In this document: piece by piece, positions 54,656 through 64,000 of the stretch | Position numbering within the stretch: the stretch's first letter is position 1 | How the letters are laid out: every line of letters starts with the position of its first letter | DNA from: Liolophura sinensis | Taxonomy: Eukaryota; Mollusca; Polyplacophora; Chitonida; Chitonidae | Direction of reading: 5' to 3' | Assembly (NCBI RefSeq): GCF_032854445.1 | Contig: NC_088306.1 | Coordinates: forward strand, 1,616,501 to 1,680,500 | DNA: 64,000 nucleotides | The notes under the pieces: model-generated | Database searches by the model: none | What the model saw: only the letters and a program-made list of their open reading frames with translations | What the model was told of the DNA's origin: nothing | Made by a program: the position numbers and the translations under genes

Positions 54656-57600
54656 TACTACGCCACACAAAATTTTGTAATGACAATCCAATAAAGTAGG
54701 GTTTCATGCGTAAAATCCGATGCTGATGTTTGCTGGATGTAGCATTATTAGCTTGATCACCCACTGCCACAAAATCATAACTAACATAGAGCACAATCGT
54801 TTTATATTTATATCCTGCACAATTTTCCGATGTCAGTGTTTGTGTTCACCTTTACTTTCTTCGATTTTACATTTTAGGCTCGTATATCAACATGCATTTA
54901 CTAAGATTGGATGAATTCTGTTACTGGTAAAAGTTAAGCGTTTTTGAGTAGGGCCTACCAGTATGAGTATACATGTACGGTTTGAAATCAGTTTACACTT
55001 AAACCTTTCTTAAATCCCTCAAATGCCGTTTTGTTTCGTGAAAATACCTCTACGATGCGCGTCTTACAGATATATTTTTGCAACTAATTTCTGACTGCAA
55101 AATTAATTTCACGGACTGCTAAAAAGAAACGCAATGGGGATTTTTTACATAATAAATGCGCCCAAGTTACAAGTAGGATAATTGATGTAATACGCTCTTA
55201 TTTTCAGTCAAGTTATTCAATGAAAAATCAAAATGTCAGTAATCATCACCCGAGACATCAGGTTATAGGTAGACATTTATGTCCGCATTTGGTGTCACCA
55301 GCGAGTATCAACTCTGTTTTTCGTTTTGTGACAGTATGTTATTCTATCTCATTTCGTACTTGTTTTCAGTAAACACATGTACGCCAACAAGCTATATACA
55401 TGCTCAAAAAGCCGTTCAAGAAATGAACTGTTGAAGATTTTAGTTCAAACCTGGTCGTAAAGAGAGCTGGGAACCAGATACACAGTATACTGAGGGAACA
55501 CGTGCAATCACAATAGATTAAGTTACAGCCGACTTTGCATTATAATGGCAGGACGGTAAGGACATGGGCGAACTTTAATAACCCAACTTCGCTACAGTTC
55601 ATGGCTGGCATTGTTCGTGTCCTACATTTTATAGGGTGTTGCGTGATTTTATGTCAGTTATACGAAGCTTTTAATCGATTCTGTGAACTTAGCTATACCG
55701 TACTGGCATTTTCTCTTTGTACACTCCAGAAATCTAGCTCGAGTTCCGAGACATCCTTGATTCAACGTTTTGTAAGGAGGTAGTGACACGAAACAGCCAC
55801 CGTGGTTAGGTGTCCGTGTAAACCCAAACTGGGTATGTTTGTGAAAAGCTATGTCTATCCACTTTAGAAGACCACCTGAACGCAAACGTAACAATTACCA
55901 TACAAATTAAACTTTATTTTGAAATATCCCATGATGCTAATCCGCGTAATTCTCTTAGCTTATACATGTATCGATAGCGCGTGATTTGGATCTAGAATTC
56001 AGGTAAATTGGTTTATGGGTGATATGATGGTTACTCAGTGGAATAATACATTATAAAACACTAAAGGATAGAAAGTAAACCACAGCAACTACGACAGCGT
56101 GACAGCTGCCAAATGGTGGCACGTATTACAAAGCCCACCAAGTGCCCAAGTGGGGCTGAAACATTGTCGGCCAGGTTCCAGTCTAAAGTGCGTTTTTCTG
56201 CAGAGCCAATACCACGATCATAAACTCAGAGAATATGTATTTTGAATCATGCATATTAAATAGATGATTTCAGACAACTGTCAAAGACATTCGCTGTATC
56301 ATTATTAAAACATGATTATTAATTTTTATAAGTCACATGCGATACATATTTAGAAATAAAATAGCAAATAATTCCATGTATACTAGCAGAATGTCATTAT
56401 GATTGAAATCATTAGTATTGAGATGGCAGTACATGTATAGCACCCTGTGCAGAATTTATATTGAATTTTGATAGATTCTATTCCTAGAGTTTTGTGGTAT
56501 TTGTAGTGAGGTTTCAGGGGACTAATAAACAGCATAGTCGGTGAGTGAGGTTTCAAGGGACTAATAAACAGCATAGTCGGCGAGTGAGGTTTCAAGGGAC
56601 TAATAAACAGTATAGTCGGCGAATGAATTTTTAGACCACTGCATTCTTACTGCCCGAACGTGCTGCGCAATTTTGTACTTCAAGCTCTTCAAGGTTTCAA
56701 GCAAACCCAAGCTCTGTGGTTTATCCCTGCTAGTCCGGTTTACCCCCATCCATAAAAAGTGTATTGTCAATTTGTTCCCAGTATAAACTATTAGAAACAT
56801 AATTATATCATCTAAGTTCGATTGTTTCGAAACTGATTTACATATGCTGCGCTCTAAACTAGTTTATTGAAATATACAAATTCAGTATGTGGGACAATAC
56901 AAACTTTGCACGCCGAATAGCTACTTTGGATTCGGCATCCACATCGTTTGGTAGCTCTTTTGAAAGTCTAAAAGGTCTAGGATATATCTGAAAAATTCTC
57001 GCGAAATATATTGTATGCATTGGCTATATATACTGGCTTAGTAGATTTCCTGACTCCTAAACAGTCATTTTAACAAAATATCTCACTTAATTTGATCGAT
57101 TATTTAATTTTCTGACCCTCCAATATCGGGACTGTTGAATCTCTACATTATATACTCAATATACTGGAGCTGAATGCGCAACATTCACTATGGATGTCAG
57201 CCATTTCTTGATATCCTGATTAAAAATCTCGAAAAAACATTTTGAGAAGCCTACAGATTCTCAGCTCTGTCACTTTCCTTTAGACTATGCTTGCCACACG
57301 GGGAAATATTCCCTGTACAGGGAGACGTATCTTTACAATTGTAGAAGACGAAATTCTTCGCAATGAAGGTAAGCTTAAAACTACCTTAATTACCAAGGGG
57401 TGCCCCGCAGGTCTCACTGATCAGGAGATAAACAAAGGCGCTTCCCAGCCCATCAATGAATTAAAAATAGTTTTAGTAAATCAGCCAAAACAAAACCATC
57501 CAACATCTGGTAAACATCGGCAACGGATGTTACGCATGACACCATACTTTATTGGATTGCCATTACAAAATTTTGTGTGGCGTAGTACATTGGTTAGTAC

Positions 57601-58096
57601 AGGTCACTGAGAAGGAAGTACAGATATATAATTTGACTAATGTGAAACGTTGTGAATTTGCAGCCTTCACAATATCGGATAGATAAGTGTACAATATTGT
57701 GAATAAAACCTAAAGAAATTGTAAATGTTTGCTAAATCCCTGTGAAACACTGTCCTTTAACACAGTTCAACACAGCATATAACATGTTCAGTCTTCGGTA
57801 ATCTTTACCTCCCATGTTCAAGTTTGACACAATCGTCTTCATTGATATTGAATAGGATAGGTAACTGCAATAGGTAAATTGGATGTTCACGAACGTTTAT
57901 CAAAGCCAGTCTGTGCACGTTCAGCACGTGTAAATAACTGTATTATATTTCACCAACTGCAAACAAAGAACAATGTTGCAAATAAATCTTTAAAATATCC
58001 AATACCTGCACAATAAAACAATTGCAAAGAGGGAAAAAAACAACAATAATATAACTTTCAAAGTTTCAGTTATGTTTTTTTATTAAGTCGTGCTCA
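54656..58096. other. No confident gene; one 39-bp x3 repeat and weak ORFs
   Basis: 56506-56625 holds three 39-bp copies of GGACTAATAAACAGCATAGT plus CGGCGAGTGAGGTTTCAAG. An ATG frame at 55601-55783 (60 codons, hydrophobic N-terminus MAGIVRVLHFIGCCVILC) is unrecognised. An ATG frame at 57287 runs to a possible donor (AATGAAG|GTAAGC) and is equally uncertain. Confidence 0.35.
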
Positions 58097-58415
58097 GGAG
58101 TGAGTAAGTGAATGCTTGGGGTTTAGCATCGTACTTAACAAGTTTTCAGTCATGTGAAGACGAAGGAATCCTTTGAGTGCATGTAATGTGCCTCCTTGTT
58201 GCAGGGCGCATTTCCACCGCTCTTTTATCTAGTGCTGCTTCACTGAGACGCCTTACCGAAGGCAATAAGCCGCCCCGCCCGAGCCATTATACTGATACGG
58301 GTCAACCACTTGTCGCACTATCCCCTTCATGCTGAACGCCAAGCGAGGAAGTTACAACTCCCTTATTTTAGGTCTTAGGTGTGACTCGACCCGGGATTGC
58401 TCACGAAGCGGGTCC
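58097..58415 (-). mobile_element. Second SINE family, inverted copy
   Basis: It begins with the complement of the tail (GCTTGGGGTTTAGCATCGTA, CTTAACAAG). It contains CACTGAGACGCCTTACCGAA and CATTATACTGATACGGGTCA. It ends in an inverted B-box-like GACTCGACCCGGGATTGC. Confidence 0.75.
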
Positions 58416-58496
58416 TGCTCAGGAAATAATTGACCAATACACACTGATATCATGCGCACAAGATCTTTGTTGAATCGTTTGCACGATTTAGTAAAG

Positions 58497-58562
58497 AGTG
58501 AGTGAGTGAGTGCTTGGGGTTTAACGTCGTACTTAACAATTTTTCAGTCATATGACGACGAG
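58497..58562 (-). mobile_element. Second SINE family, isolated inverted tail
   Basis: GTGAGTGAGTGCTTGGGGTT, TAACGTCGTACTTAACAAT and CATATGACGACGAGA only. Adjacent to the longer copy but separated by unrelated sequence. Confidence 0.75.
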
Positions 58563-58679
58563 ATTTAGTAAAGATGTAGTGCGCATGACATATCTGATTG
58601 ATTCTATTGGTCATACATCACGTGCTCTCGACAGCATTATTAGATCATGCGCACGAAATCTTTACTGAATCGTGCGTCC

Positions 58680-59010
58680 TGGTCATACCACCTTTATGGG
58701 AAACTGGCTTAGCATTAAATGCCCCAACAACGGGTAAGGTACCCAGATAGTACACTTCGCTGGGTTCCATATGGGCGTGATCTGGGCATCTGGGCTCGGG
58801 TTTGCCCAGGTATATCCCATGGGTATAATACAGGAAATTTCCAGTTTTTTTCCCATTAATGTCCCATATGGGTCCCTTATGGGTAACATGTGGGTAAAAA
58901 GATAACATTTTCCCACGTTCAGCTCATATAGGACCCACACAGGTAAAGCCATTTAATTCTCACGTGATTTTGTGTACATGGGGCCCATATTGGCCCCATA
59001 TACTTAAAAT
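58680..59010. repeat. ATGGG/CCCAT-rich quasi-palindromic segment
   Basis: Many variants of CCCATATGGG occur in both orientations (GTCCCATATGGGTCCCTTAT, GGGGCCCATATTGGCCCCAT, TATCCCATGGGTATA). Minus frames reading YMG/PIW-type repeats are by-products. The origin is unclear; possibly a decayed repetitive element. Confidence 0.6.
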
Positions 59011-59276
59011 CATGTGAAAGTATATTTAATTCTAAATAACAATTATTCCATTATTGCATAAAATTAAGTATAAGTGGGATTTCCAGGAAAGTTCATTACC
59101 AATGCTTTCACTTGTCAACGAGTTTACTCGGGGTACTACTGTCCGGGTTCCTGCACCCATGAAAGTGTCAGACGTTGTACAAGTTACATGCAATCAATCC
59201 ATTAGTGTATCAATCTATCTCCGAGTTTGCGGAACAAAGGATAAAACTACCATTTTGTAATTTGCCTGCCTGGAAC

Positions 59277-60655
59277 CCTCAGGACACAAGAGATAGCCGA
59301 CAATTAGCCGGATGTTTGAAGGTCTATCGGTCATCAAATGCTTGAGACTCACGCGGGGATCAGTAATTGACGATGATTTATCAAGCTGTCCGAGTCAAAC
59401 CACGAGCTATCTCTAGTGAGATTTCATGCAACGTCGGGCATGGAAATACAGTAACGATTGGTCTGGAGCACCTACATTAGCTGGTGAAAACGACATAGAG
59501 TACCAGACACAGTCCTTCCATGATCATGAGTGGATCACAGGTCTGCTTGTCCCCGGCTTGATGAAATGAAGCGATGTATGGCACTCGATTGGCGGCTACC
59601 GCAGACTAACGCTTCTTGAAGACCATGTCCTCCGCCATTGTGGTGTGTATATGGCCTCAGACCCCTATTACGTTTGCATAAACGACAATGTTAACGTTTA
59701 GTGCTAAATCTCAGCCCCTAACATTCCGTGGCCAATAAGCTTTGGTGCCTACCTTGACCAGTCTGTGAGAAAGCAGCCATAAAAATCTTGACATAGGTTG
59801 ACCGTCAAAATCTGGACAATTTCCAGTATTTTAATGCCAAGCATGCGCCTGTACATTTAAAATGGCCACCTGAGAGCAAAAAAGAAAAAATACACAGAAT
59901 TACATTCGTAATTCCCTCCCGAAAAAACAGAATTTGTAATGGGGTAGTGAATCTGTATCTGTAAGTCGGAAATCTCGTCAGCATAAGATGTCAAATGTCC
60001 AATGCTGTGTAGATAAAGGTCTCCCTAAAGTAAATGCTGAGCTATATACTATACTATACACTGAGCTCCGTGAGGTTAGAACGCCAGCGCATCACAATTA
60101 CCCAGAAGCCTCTCACCATTGCAGTCGCTGTGAGTTCAAGTCCAGTTCGTGCTGGCTTCCTCTCCCGCTGAACGTGAGAAGGCCTGCCAAAAACACCCGG
60201 GGTCTGTTCGGTATCCTCCCACCATAATGCTGGCCGCCGTCATATAAGTGAAATATTCTTGAGTACGGCTTAAACACCTATCAAATAAATAAATCAATCA
60301 AATTCCTTTTAAAGCTTCTTGGCGAATGGCTGCATGGTTGGATCATGCCCTCAAACACACAGAGAAATGGTGGAAAAAAGTTAGGCTCCACAGGTACTAC
60401 ACACACATTTGTCATGCAGTTATAGAGTTAGGCATAGAATAAACAACAAGGACCCCATACCTTCGAATTATTCACACGCAAGCACACATGCGTGGAGACC
60501 TCGGGACATACAACAAAGCCCCGTTTTCTCTGGCAGGTATGGTTATGTCAACCAAATCATACATGTACATAATTATTTTCATACAACAGACCGAGTATAC
60601 TTTTCCATTACTTCCTTTGATCGCCTTATTTACCAACTTCTTAACTGGAGGTTCT
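59277..60655 (+). repeat. Segmental duplication, copy 2
   Basis: Direct-orientation paralogue of 48965-50860, about 10.3 kb away. It lacks the TIR element but carries about 310 extra bases (59620-59930) and a fuller SINE. Nucleotide divergence by eye is substantial but collinearity is clear. Confidence 0.85.
60064..60300 (+). mobile_element. V-SINE (RUDI-like), full-length copy within duplication copy 2
   Basis: Head (CCAGCGCATCACAATTACCC, AGAAGCCTCTCACC), GAGTTCAAGTCCAG, core (CGGTATCCTCCCACCATAAT) and tail (TTGAGTACGGCTTAAACACC, then AAATAAAT). Its A-rich end matches that of the remnant at 50008, so the insertion probably predates the duplication. Confidence 0.88.
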
Positions 60656-60984
60656 GAAGAGCCGATAAGGCAGCCTGTAAAAAGAAATATTGAATTGGTT
60701 GTTCACTGCCTTGAAAAGTTTAAGTTCGTATCCGTCATAGTATACTCTCTCCAAAATGATGGGGAAGTTTGAGAATCACAGGGCCCATCCGTCCATTTGT
60801 CCCATAATAAAATGTGTAGTTTATGTAATCAGACATAAATCTCCTCTCTGCAGTGACAGGTTTTGTTCTAGACCGTTTCAGCGCGTGCACAGAATCTTCA
60901 GTTTGGGATCTAAACCATTTTGTTCTTCTTTTTATGGGTGCTGGACCCAGTCGCTTCTTAGAGTGTCATTTAGAATGTGATTGT

Positions 60985-61240
60985 CTGTTAAATGTGATGA
61001 CAACACAGCATTTTGAGTAATTCTAAACCAGTGACGTGAACTAAATTAACATCACTGCATTTTTTTTTATCTAACTGTGCTTAAGCCATGGTGCTAGTGG
61101 GCATGTAAATTGATACTAGTTAGGCATTTAAATGAACAGAATAAACCGTGACTGAGGTAAACTGAAAAGAGGCCATATTTTACCATGCTCTGGTATTACT
61201 CTCTGTACGTCTATCACACTGTCCTCCCTGCTCTGGTCTT
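60985..61240 (+). repeat. Dispersed repeat family A, copy 4
   Basis: The longest copy. It links the left half (ACAGCATTTTGAGTAATTCT, as near 7930) with the right half (CTTAAGCCATGGTGCTAGTG, GACTGAGGTAAACTGAAAAG, as near 11465 and 33640). Confidence 0.6.
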
Positions 61241-61943
61241 ACTCTCTATGGTGTACATCTCCTATAGTAAGGAATGAAAGTTTCTTGATTTCATAAGTTT
61301 TGTATTAGACAACTTCAAGATGTTCACAGTAATGTACTGTTTGTAACATACGCTTTTCCATCGCCTTTCCAAAAACAATGGCTCTTTGACAAAGAACCTG
61401 GATCCCCTAAATACTTGTTGTTTGACTACCCTAAAAGACCTAAAATTTCGTCCATGGTTACGTTGCTCATTTTTCCAGATTCTGGGAGTATTGATGTTGG
61501 AAAGAAGCTTTGAGAGGAGTACCTTGACTATATGTCACGGATAACTTCTAATTGTGACGGAACTGAGATTTCTGAAATTTCTTTCACAAATATTTAAACG
61601 CATTACACGAGATTCCACCAAAAGGAAATTAGGCTTCATATAGAACATTGAAACACTCTTCGTAATGTACCAGATTAAGGAAGAGTAACACGTAAACACG
61701 GAGCATAGAAGTTGCAATGTTTGAACTCCTCTCACGGTTATGGAATATGACAAAAGAAGAAGAAGAAGAGATATGCAGCTGTACACATTATTATCTTATG
61801 ATGTTGGGTAGTATTTGGCCAACTAAGTTCGGTACAACTTGACTCAAGTCTGGGGCGGCTTAGTAACGATACCATTTGCCCAGTTGCCCTGTCGTTCCAT
61901 AACACGTTAATGGCAGAGCGGGCCCTCCGTGAGCGTGTTGGTT

Positions 61944-62143
61944 NNNNNNNNNNNNNNNNNNNNNNNNNNNNNNNNNNNNNNNNNNNNNNNNNNNNNNNNN
62001 NNNNNNNNNNNNNNNNNNNNNNNNNNNNNNNNNNNNNNNNNNNNNNNNNNNNNNNNNNNNNNNNNNNNNNNNNNNNNNNNNNNNNNNNNNNNNNNNNNNN
62101 NNNNNNNNNNNNNNNNNNNNNNNNNNNNNNNNNNNNNNNNNNN
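61944..62143. other. Assembly gap, 200 N
   Basis: A run of exactly 200 N. Both edges carry the same SINE head (GGCCCTCCGTGAGCGTGTTG on the left, GGCTCTCCGTGAGCGTGTTG on the right), so the gap interrupts a SINE or a tandem pair. Confidence 0.99.
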
Positions 62144-62388
62144 GGCTCTCCGTGAGCGTGTTGGTTGGCCTGTCAGCGCTGCGCAATGACCCCGAGGGCT
62201 TCCCACCAATGCGGTCGCTGTGAGTACTAGTCCATCTCACGCTGGCTTCCTCCCCAGTCGTTGAAGGTCTTCTAGCAACTCACGGATGGTTGTGGGTTTG
62301 CCCGGAGCTCTGCCCGGTTTCCTCCCAGCATAATAAGTGAAATATTCTCGAGCACGGCGTAAAGCACCAAGCGAATACATAAATACAA
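62144..62388 (+). mobile_element. V-SINE (RUDI-like), near-full-length copy right of the gap
   Basis: Head (CTCCGTGAGCGTGTTGGTTG, TCAGCGCTGCGCAATGACCC), core (GAGCTCTGCCCGGTTTCCTC, CCAGCATAATAAGTG) and tail (CGAGCACGGCGTAAAGCACC). The frames through the N run are meaningless. Confidence 0.9.
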
Positions 62389-63281
62389 AAATTGCTTACC
62401 TAGCGACAACCAAGCCCAGCGATTTAATATGCCGACAGAACAGGTTCTTCTTTCCTTTGCTTTATTTTGTTACATTTTTTCCGTATAATAAAACATTTGA
62501 GCCAGGAGCTTTTTATGAGTGAGATTTATTGTGGCTGTTCGTACGATCTGTTCGTTTTCTAATCACCTATGATCTGATTTCTCTGAGAAAGATTAGCTCA
62601 ACATATGTAATAAATGCAGGTAAGTCTAACTTGAGTAAATTGTATATACTATCTCAGTTTCAATAATATAAATGAACAGTACCCATTCCCTCAAACTAAA
62701 CGTTTTGGTCTTCTACACACCGGTTCTGACCAGTAAATGCTTGTACTGTGTTAACTAAATATTTTTTATGTCCTGAAAACTCATAGTGATGTATGTAACA
62801 GTAGGAGATAAGTATAGTGATGCTGATAATTTAAGGTGGTGAAAACATAAAAGTTACATAAAGTTTTGATAAAAGAGCGCAAAAGGTTAGTTGCAAATTT
62901 GGTCTTCAATATTGTTTTTTTTTTAAAGAGCATTAGACACTTAAAGATATTTTTGTATGGTGGGTATTTGAGACCTCTTCTTGGTATATATTGTTTTTAC
63001 TTAATAATGTTATAAATGAAGATGAAACAATCGTTTAATAAATATATTGGCAATAAAATTCATGTTTACATTTTAAAAATATTCATAAATATTGTCATAA
63101 TTCAGACTAAATGCGTGGTTTTGACATAAACAAAACAGTTACACTGAAATAATTTGATTAGACATGTATCAGATCCATAGTTAAAAGAATATTTTGCAAA
63201 GACAATATATACCAGGAGGTGGTTTCAAGTATCATCATAGTATCAGCCTTATCATTACGCAAGAGGATAAGCTGAATACCA
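62389..63281. other. No gene recognised
   Basis: A+T-rich unique-looking sequence leading into the terminal array. Confidence 0.35.
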
Positions 63282-64000
63282 ACTGGTTTCCAGCTGTAAG
63301 TGTGATGGGGAATTTAGCCAGGGGTGTCGCTACTACTCCCTGCCTAAACAACGATATCACGGATGTCTAGACTGGTTTCCAGCTGTAAGTGTGATGGGGA
63401 ATTTAGCCAGGGTGTCGCTACCACTCCCTGCCTAAACAACAATATCACGGATGTCTAGACTGGTTTCCAGCTGTAAGTGTGATGGGGAATTTAGCCAGGG
63501 GTATCGCTACCACTCCCTGCCTAAACAACGATATCACGGATGTCTAGACTGGTTTCCAGCTGTGTGATGGGGAATTTAGCCAGGGGTGTCGCTACCACTC
63601 CCTGCCTAAACAACGATATCACGGATGTCTAGACTGGTTTCCAGCTGTAAGTGTGATGGGGAATTTAGCCAGGGGTATCGCTACCACTCCCTGCCTAAAC
63701 AACGATATCACGGATGTCTAGACTGGTTTCCAGCTGTAAGTGTGATGGGGAATTTAGCCAGGGGTATCGCTACCACTCCCTGCCTAAACAACGATATCAC
63801 GGATGTCTAGACTGGTTTCCAGCTGTAAGTGTGATGGGGAATTTAGCCAGGGGTGTCGCTACCACTCCCTGCCTAAACAACGATATCACGGATGTCTAGA
63901 CTGGTTTCCAGCTGTAAGTGTGATGGGGAATTTAGCCAAGGGTATCGCTACCACTCCCTGCCTAAACAACGATATCACGGATGTCTAGACTGGTTTCCAG
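63282..64000. repeat. Tandem array, 89-bp unit, 8+ copies, continues past the window
   Basis: Units run from ACTGGTTTCCAGCTGTAAGT to ACGATATCACGGATGTCTAG. Copies are almost identical; one lacks AAGTG after CAGCTGT (about 63562) and one lacks a G (about 63411). High identity implies recent expansion or homogenisation. The 61-codon frames recurring every 89 bases are by-products. Confidence 0.97.

Noticed and set aside
61535-61786. Minus frame with an N-terminal Leu run like a signal peptide
   Set aside because: Starts at GTG, and the Leu run comes from a short (GAA)n microsatellite; no splice or homology support.
61860-62240. Frames crossing the N run
   Set aside because: Translated gap characters; the flanks are SINE.

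Overview
This is eukaryotic, intron-rich, A+T-leaning DNA from a metazoan. The SINE complement points to a lophotrochozoan, most likely a mollusc. Several copies of a tRNA-headed SINE carry a V-core-like block (GGTTTCCTCCCACCATAATG) and end in a tail like TTGAGTACGGCGTAAAACACC followed by AAATA repeats. This matches what is known of molluscan V-SINEs of the RUDI type. A second tRNA-headed SINE family is also present. I see no rRNA or functional tRNA gene, no CRISPR array, and no reverse transcriptase or transposase ORF.

Only one gene can be assembled with confidence. It lies on the + strand, with ten phase-compatible exons between 25867 and 36847. They encode the C-terminal 515 residues of a single-pass membrane protein: an extracellular N-terminal region, seven EGF-like repeats, one transmembrane helix and a cytoplasmic tail of about 68 residues. 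All nine exon junctions keep frame and the exon lengths total 1548 bases, a multiple of three. The layout resembles DSL-less Notch-ligand-like proteins (DNER / Drosophila weary type), but that name is an inference. The final exon (36700-36847) is easy to miss because the preceding exon appears to end in a stop codon. That TAA overlaps a GTAAGA splice donor. The 5' end is not resolved; a possible signal-peptide exon lies at 17405-17569.

The rest is repeat-dominated. At least 17 tandem arrays (periods 21, 22, 25, 27, 36, 37/38, 39, 40, 43, 51, 53, 60, 70, 89 and others) cover roughly one seventh of the window. Many produce long but spurious ORFs on both strands. Two arrays sit inside the EGF gene's introns and copy or mimic splice-site sequence. 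Other elements are two TA-flanked MITEs, an 82-bp-arm fold-back around an (AT)n tract, a diverged segmental duplication (about 48965-50860 and 59277-60655), a TIR-bordered insertion found in only one duplicate, and SINE copies in both orientations.

Layout: 1-16000, mostly unassigned with weak candidate exons, one 43-bp array, one MITE and SINE fragments. 16000-24000, several minisatellites and the second MITE. 25300-36850, the EGF gene. 36850-48400, 25-bp and 51-bp arrays and unassigned DNA. 48900-52020, duplicate copy 1 and the 21-bp array. 53190-56630, 22-, 53- and 39-bp arrays. 58100-62390, SINEs, duplicate copy 2 and a 200-N gap. 63280 to the end, an 89-bp array running off the edge.
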